The notes under the pieces were generated by a model. That model was not told the DNA's origin and made no database searches. It saw only the letters and a program-made list of their open reading frames with translations. The position numbers were made by a program, and so were the translations under genes. From PALSA-607 sp036510735 (GTDB taxonomy: Bacteria; Actinomycetota; Actinomycetes; Acidothermales; Acidothermaceae): a stretch of 5,127 bases of DNA. The number at the start of each line of letters is the position of its first letter. The stretch's first letter is position 1. The stretch spans positions 1-5,127 of the forward strand of contig DATCDK010000241.1 of assembly GCA_036510735.1 (NCBI GenBank). The letters are read 5' to 3'. Of the stretch, positions 5,014 to 5,127 are shown in pieces.

Positions 5014-5127
5014 TCAGGTCTTGCGGTCGGACAAGTGCAACAACTGCTCGGCAACGTCGGCGCCACCGTCGGGGTCGCGGCATACGCACAACACCGTGTC
5101 GTCGCCGGCCACCGTACCGATGACGGT
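5014..5127 (-). CDS. argR: Arginine repressor ArgR, C-terminal fragment (5' end outside window)
   Basis: Only the last 37 residues are visible, ending at the TGA at 5016-5014. They read TVIGTVAGDDTVLCVCRDPD and then GGADVAEQLLHLSDRKT. GTVAGDDTVL is the hallmark of the ArgR C-terminal domain, which builds the hexamer and binds arginine; the paired aspartates contact the arginine co-repressor at the trimer interface in E. coli ArgR. The N-terminal winged-helix DNA-binding domain is off the right edge. The full protein senses arginine and represses the arginine genes, so its place directly upstream of argG fits the actinobacterial argCJBDFRGH order. Two cysteines (fragment residues 14 and 16) lie in the strand after the motif, where I would expect aliphatic residues. 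Confidence 0.93.
   Translation of the reverse strand, partial: TVIGTVAGDDTVLCVCRDPDGGADVAEQLLHLSDRKT

Noticed and set aside
1..5127. Mobile element, CRISPR array, tRNA or horizontally acquired island
   Set aside because: No transposase or integrase frame, no regularly spaced repeats, no cloverleaf-like sequence, and no shift in base composition along the gene string.

Overview
The window comes from a GC-rich bacterium, almost certainly an actinomycete. The evidence is the high GC content, GTG starts behind GGAG/AAGGA ribosome binding sites, the gene order argR-argG-argH-mpg-tyrS-rrn, and an rRNA leader carrying the AGAACTCAAyAG NusA-binding element known from Mycobacterium. I cannot name the genus from this sequence alone.

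Everything recognisable lies on the minus strand and reads from right to left. At the right edge is the last part of argR (arginine repressor, 5014-5127, 5' end outside the window). It is followed by argG (3762-4985) and argH (2306-3757), which encode the last two steps of arginine synthesis. Then comes mpg (1621-2253), an AAG-family 3-methyladenine DNA glycosylase, and tyrS (308-1594), tyrosyl-tRNA synthetase. The gaps between genes are 28, 4, 52 and 26 bases, each start has a usable ribosome binding site, and I see no terminator or internal promoter. The five genes therefore look like the downstream part of one transcription unit, probably the 3' half of an argCJBDFRGH-type operon with two housekeeping genes attached.

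The leftmost 307 bases hold no gene. They form the control region of a ribosomal RNA operon whose 16S gene lies beyond the left edge. There are two good sigma-70/HrdB-type promoters, TTGACC-N18-TAAACT (256-285) and TTGACA-N17-TAAGTT (101-129). A leader follows with a GNRA-capped hairpin, a boxA-like stretch and a boxC/NusA site. The first promoter begins only 22 bases after the tyrS stop codon.

The coding part is ordinary core metabolism with intact catalytic motifs. The observation most worth checking is in the rrn control region. A perfect 12-base inverted repeat (46-57 and 228-239) would let the 5' end of transcripts from the upstream promoter pair with the sequence over the boxA-like element, while transcripts from the downstream promoter lack that arm. 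A short hairpin at the upstream transcript's 5' end competes for the same bases. This suggests promoter-specific leader folding, which is an inference from sequence only.
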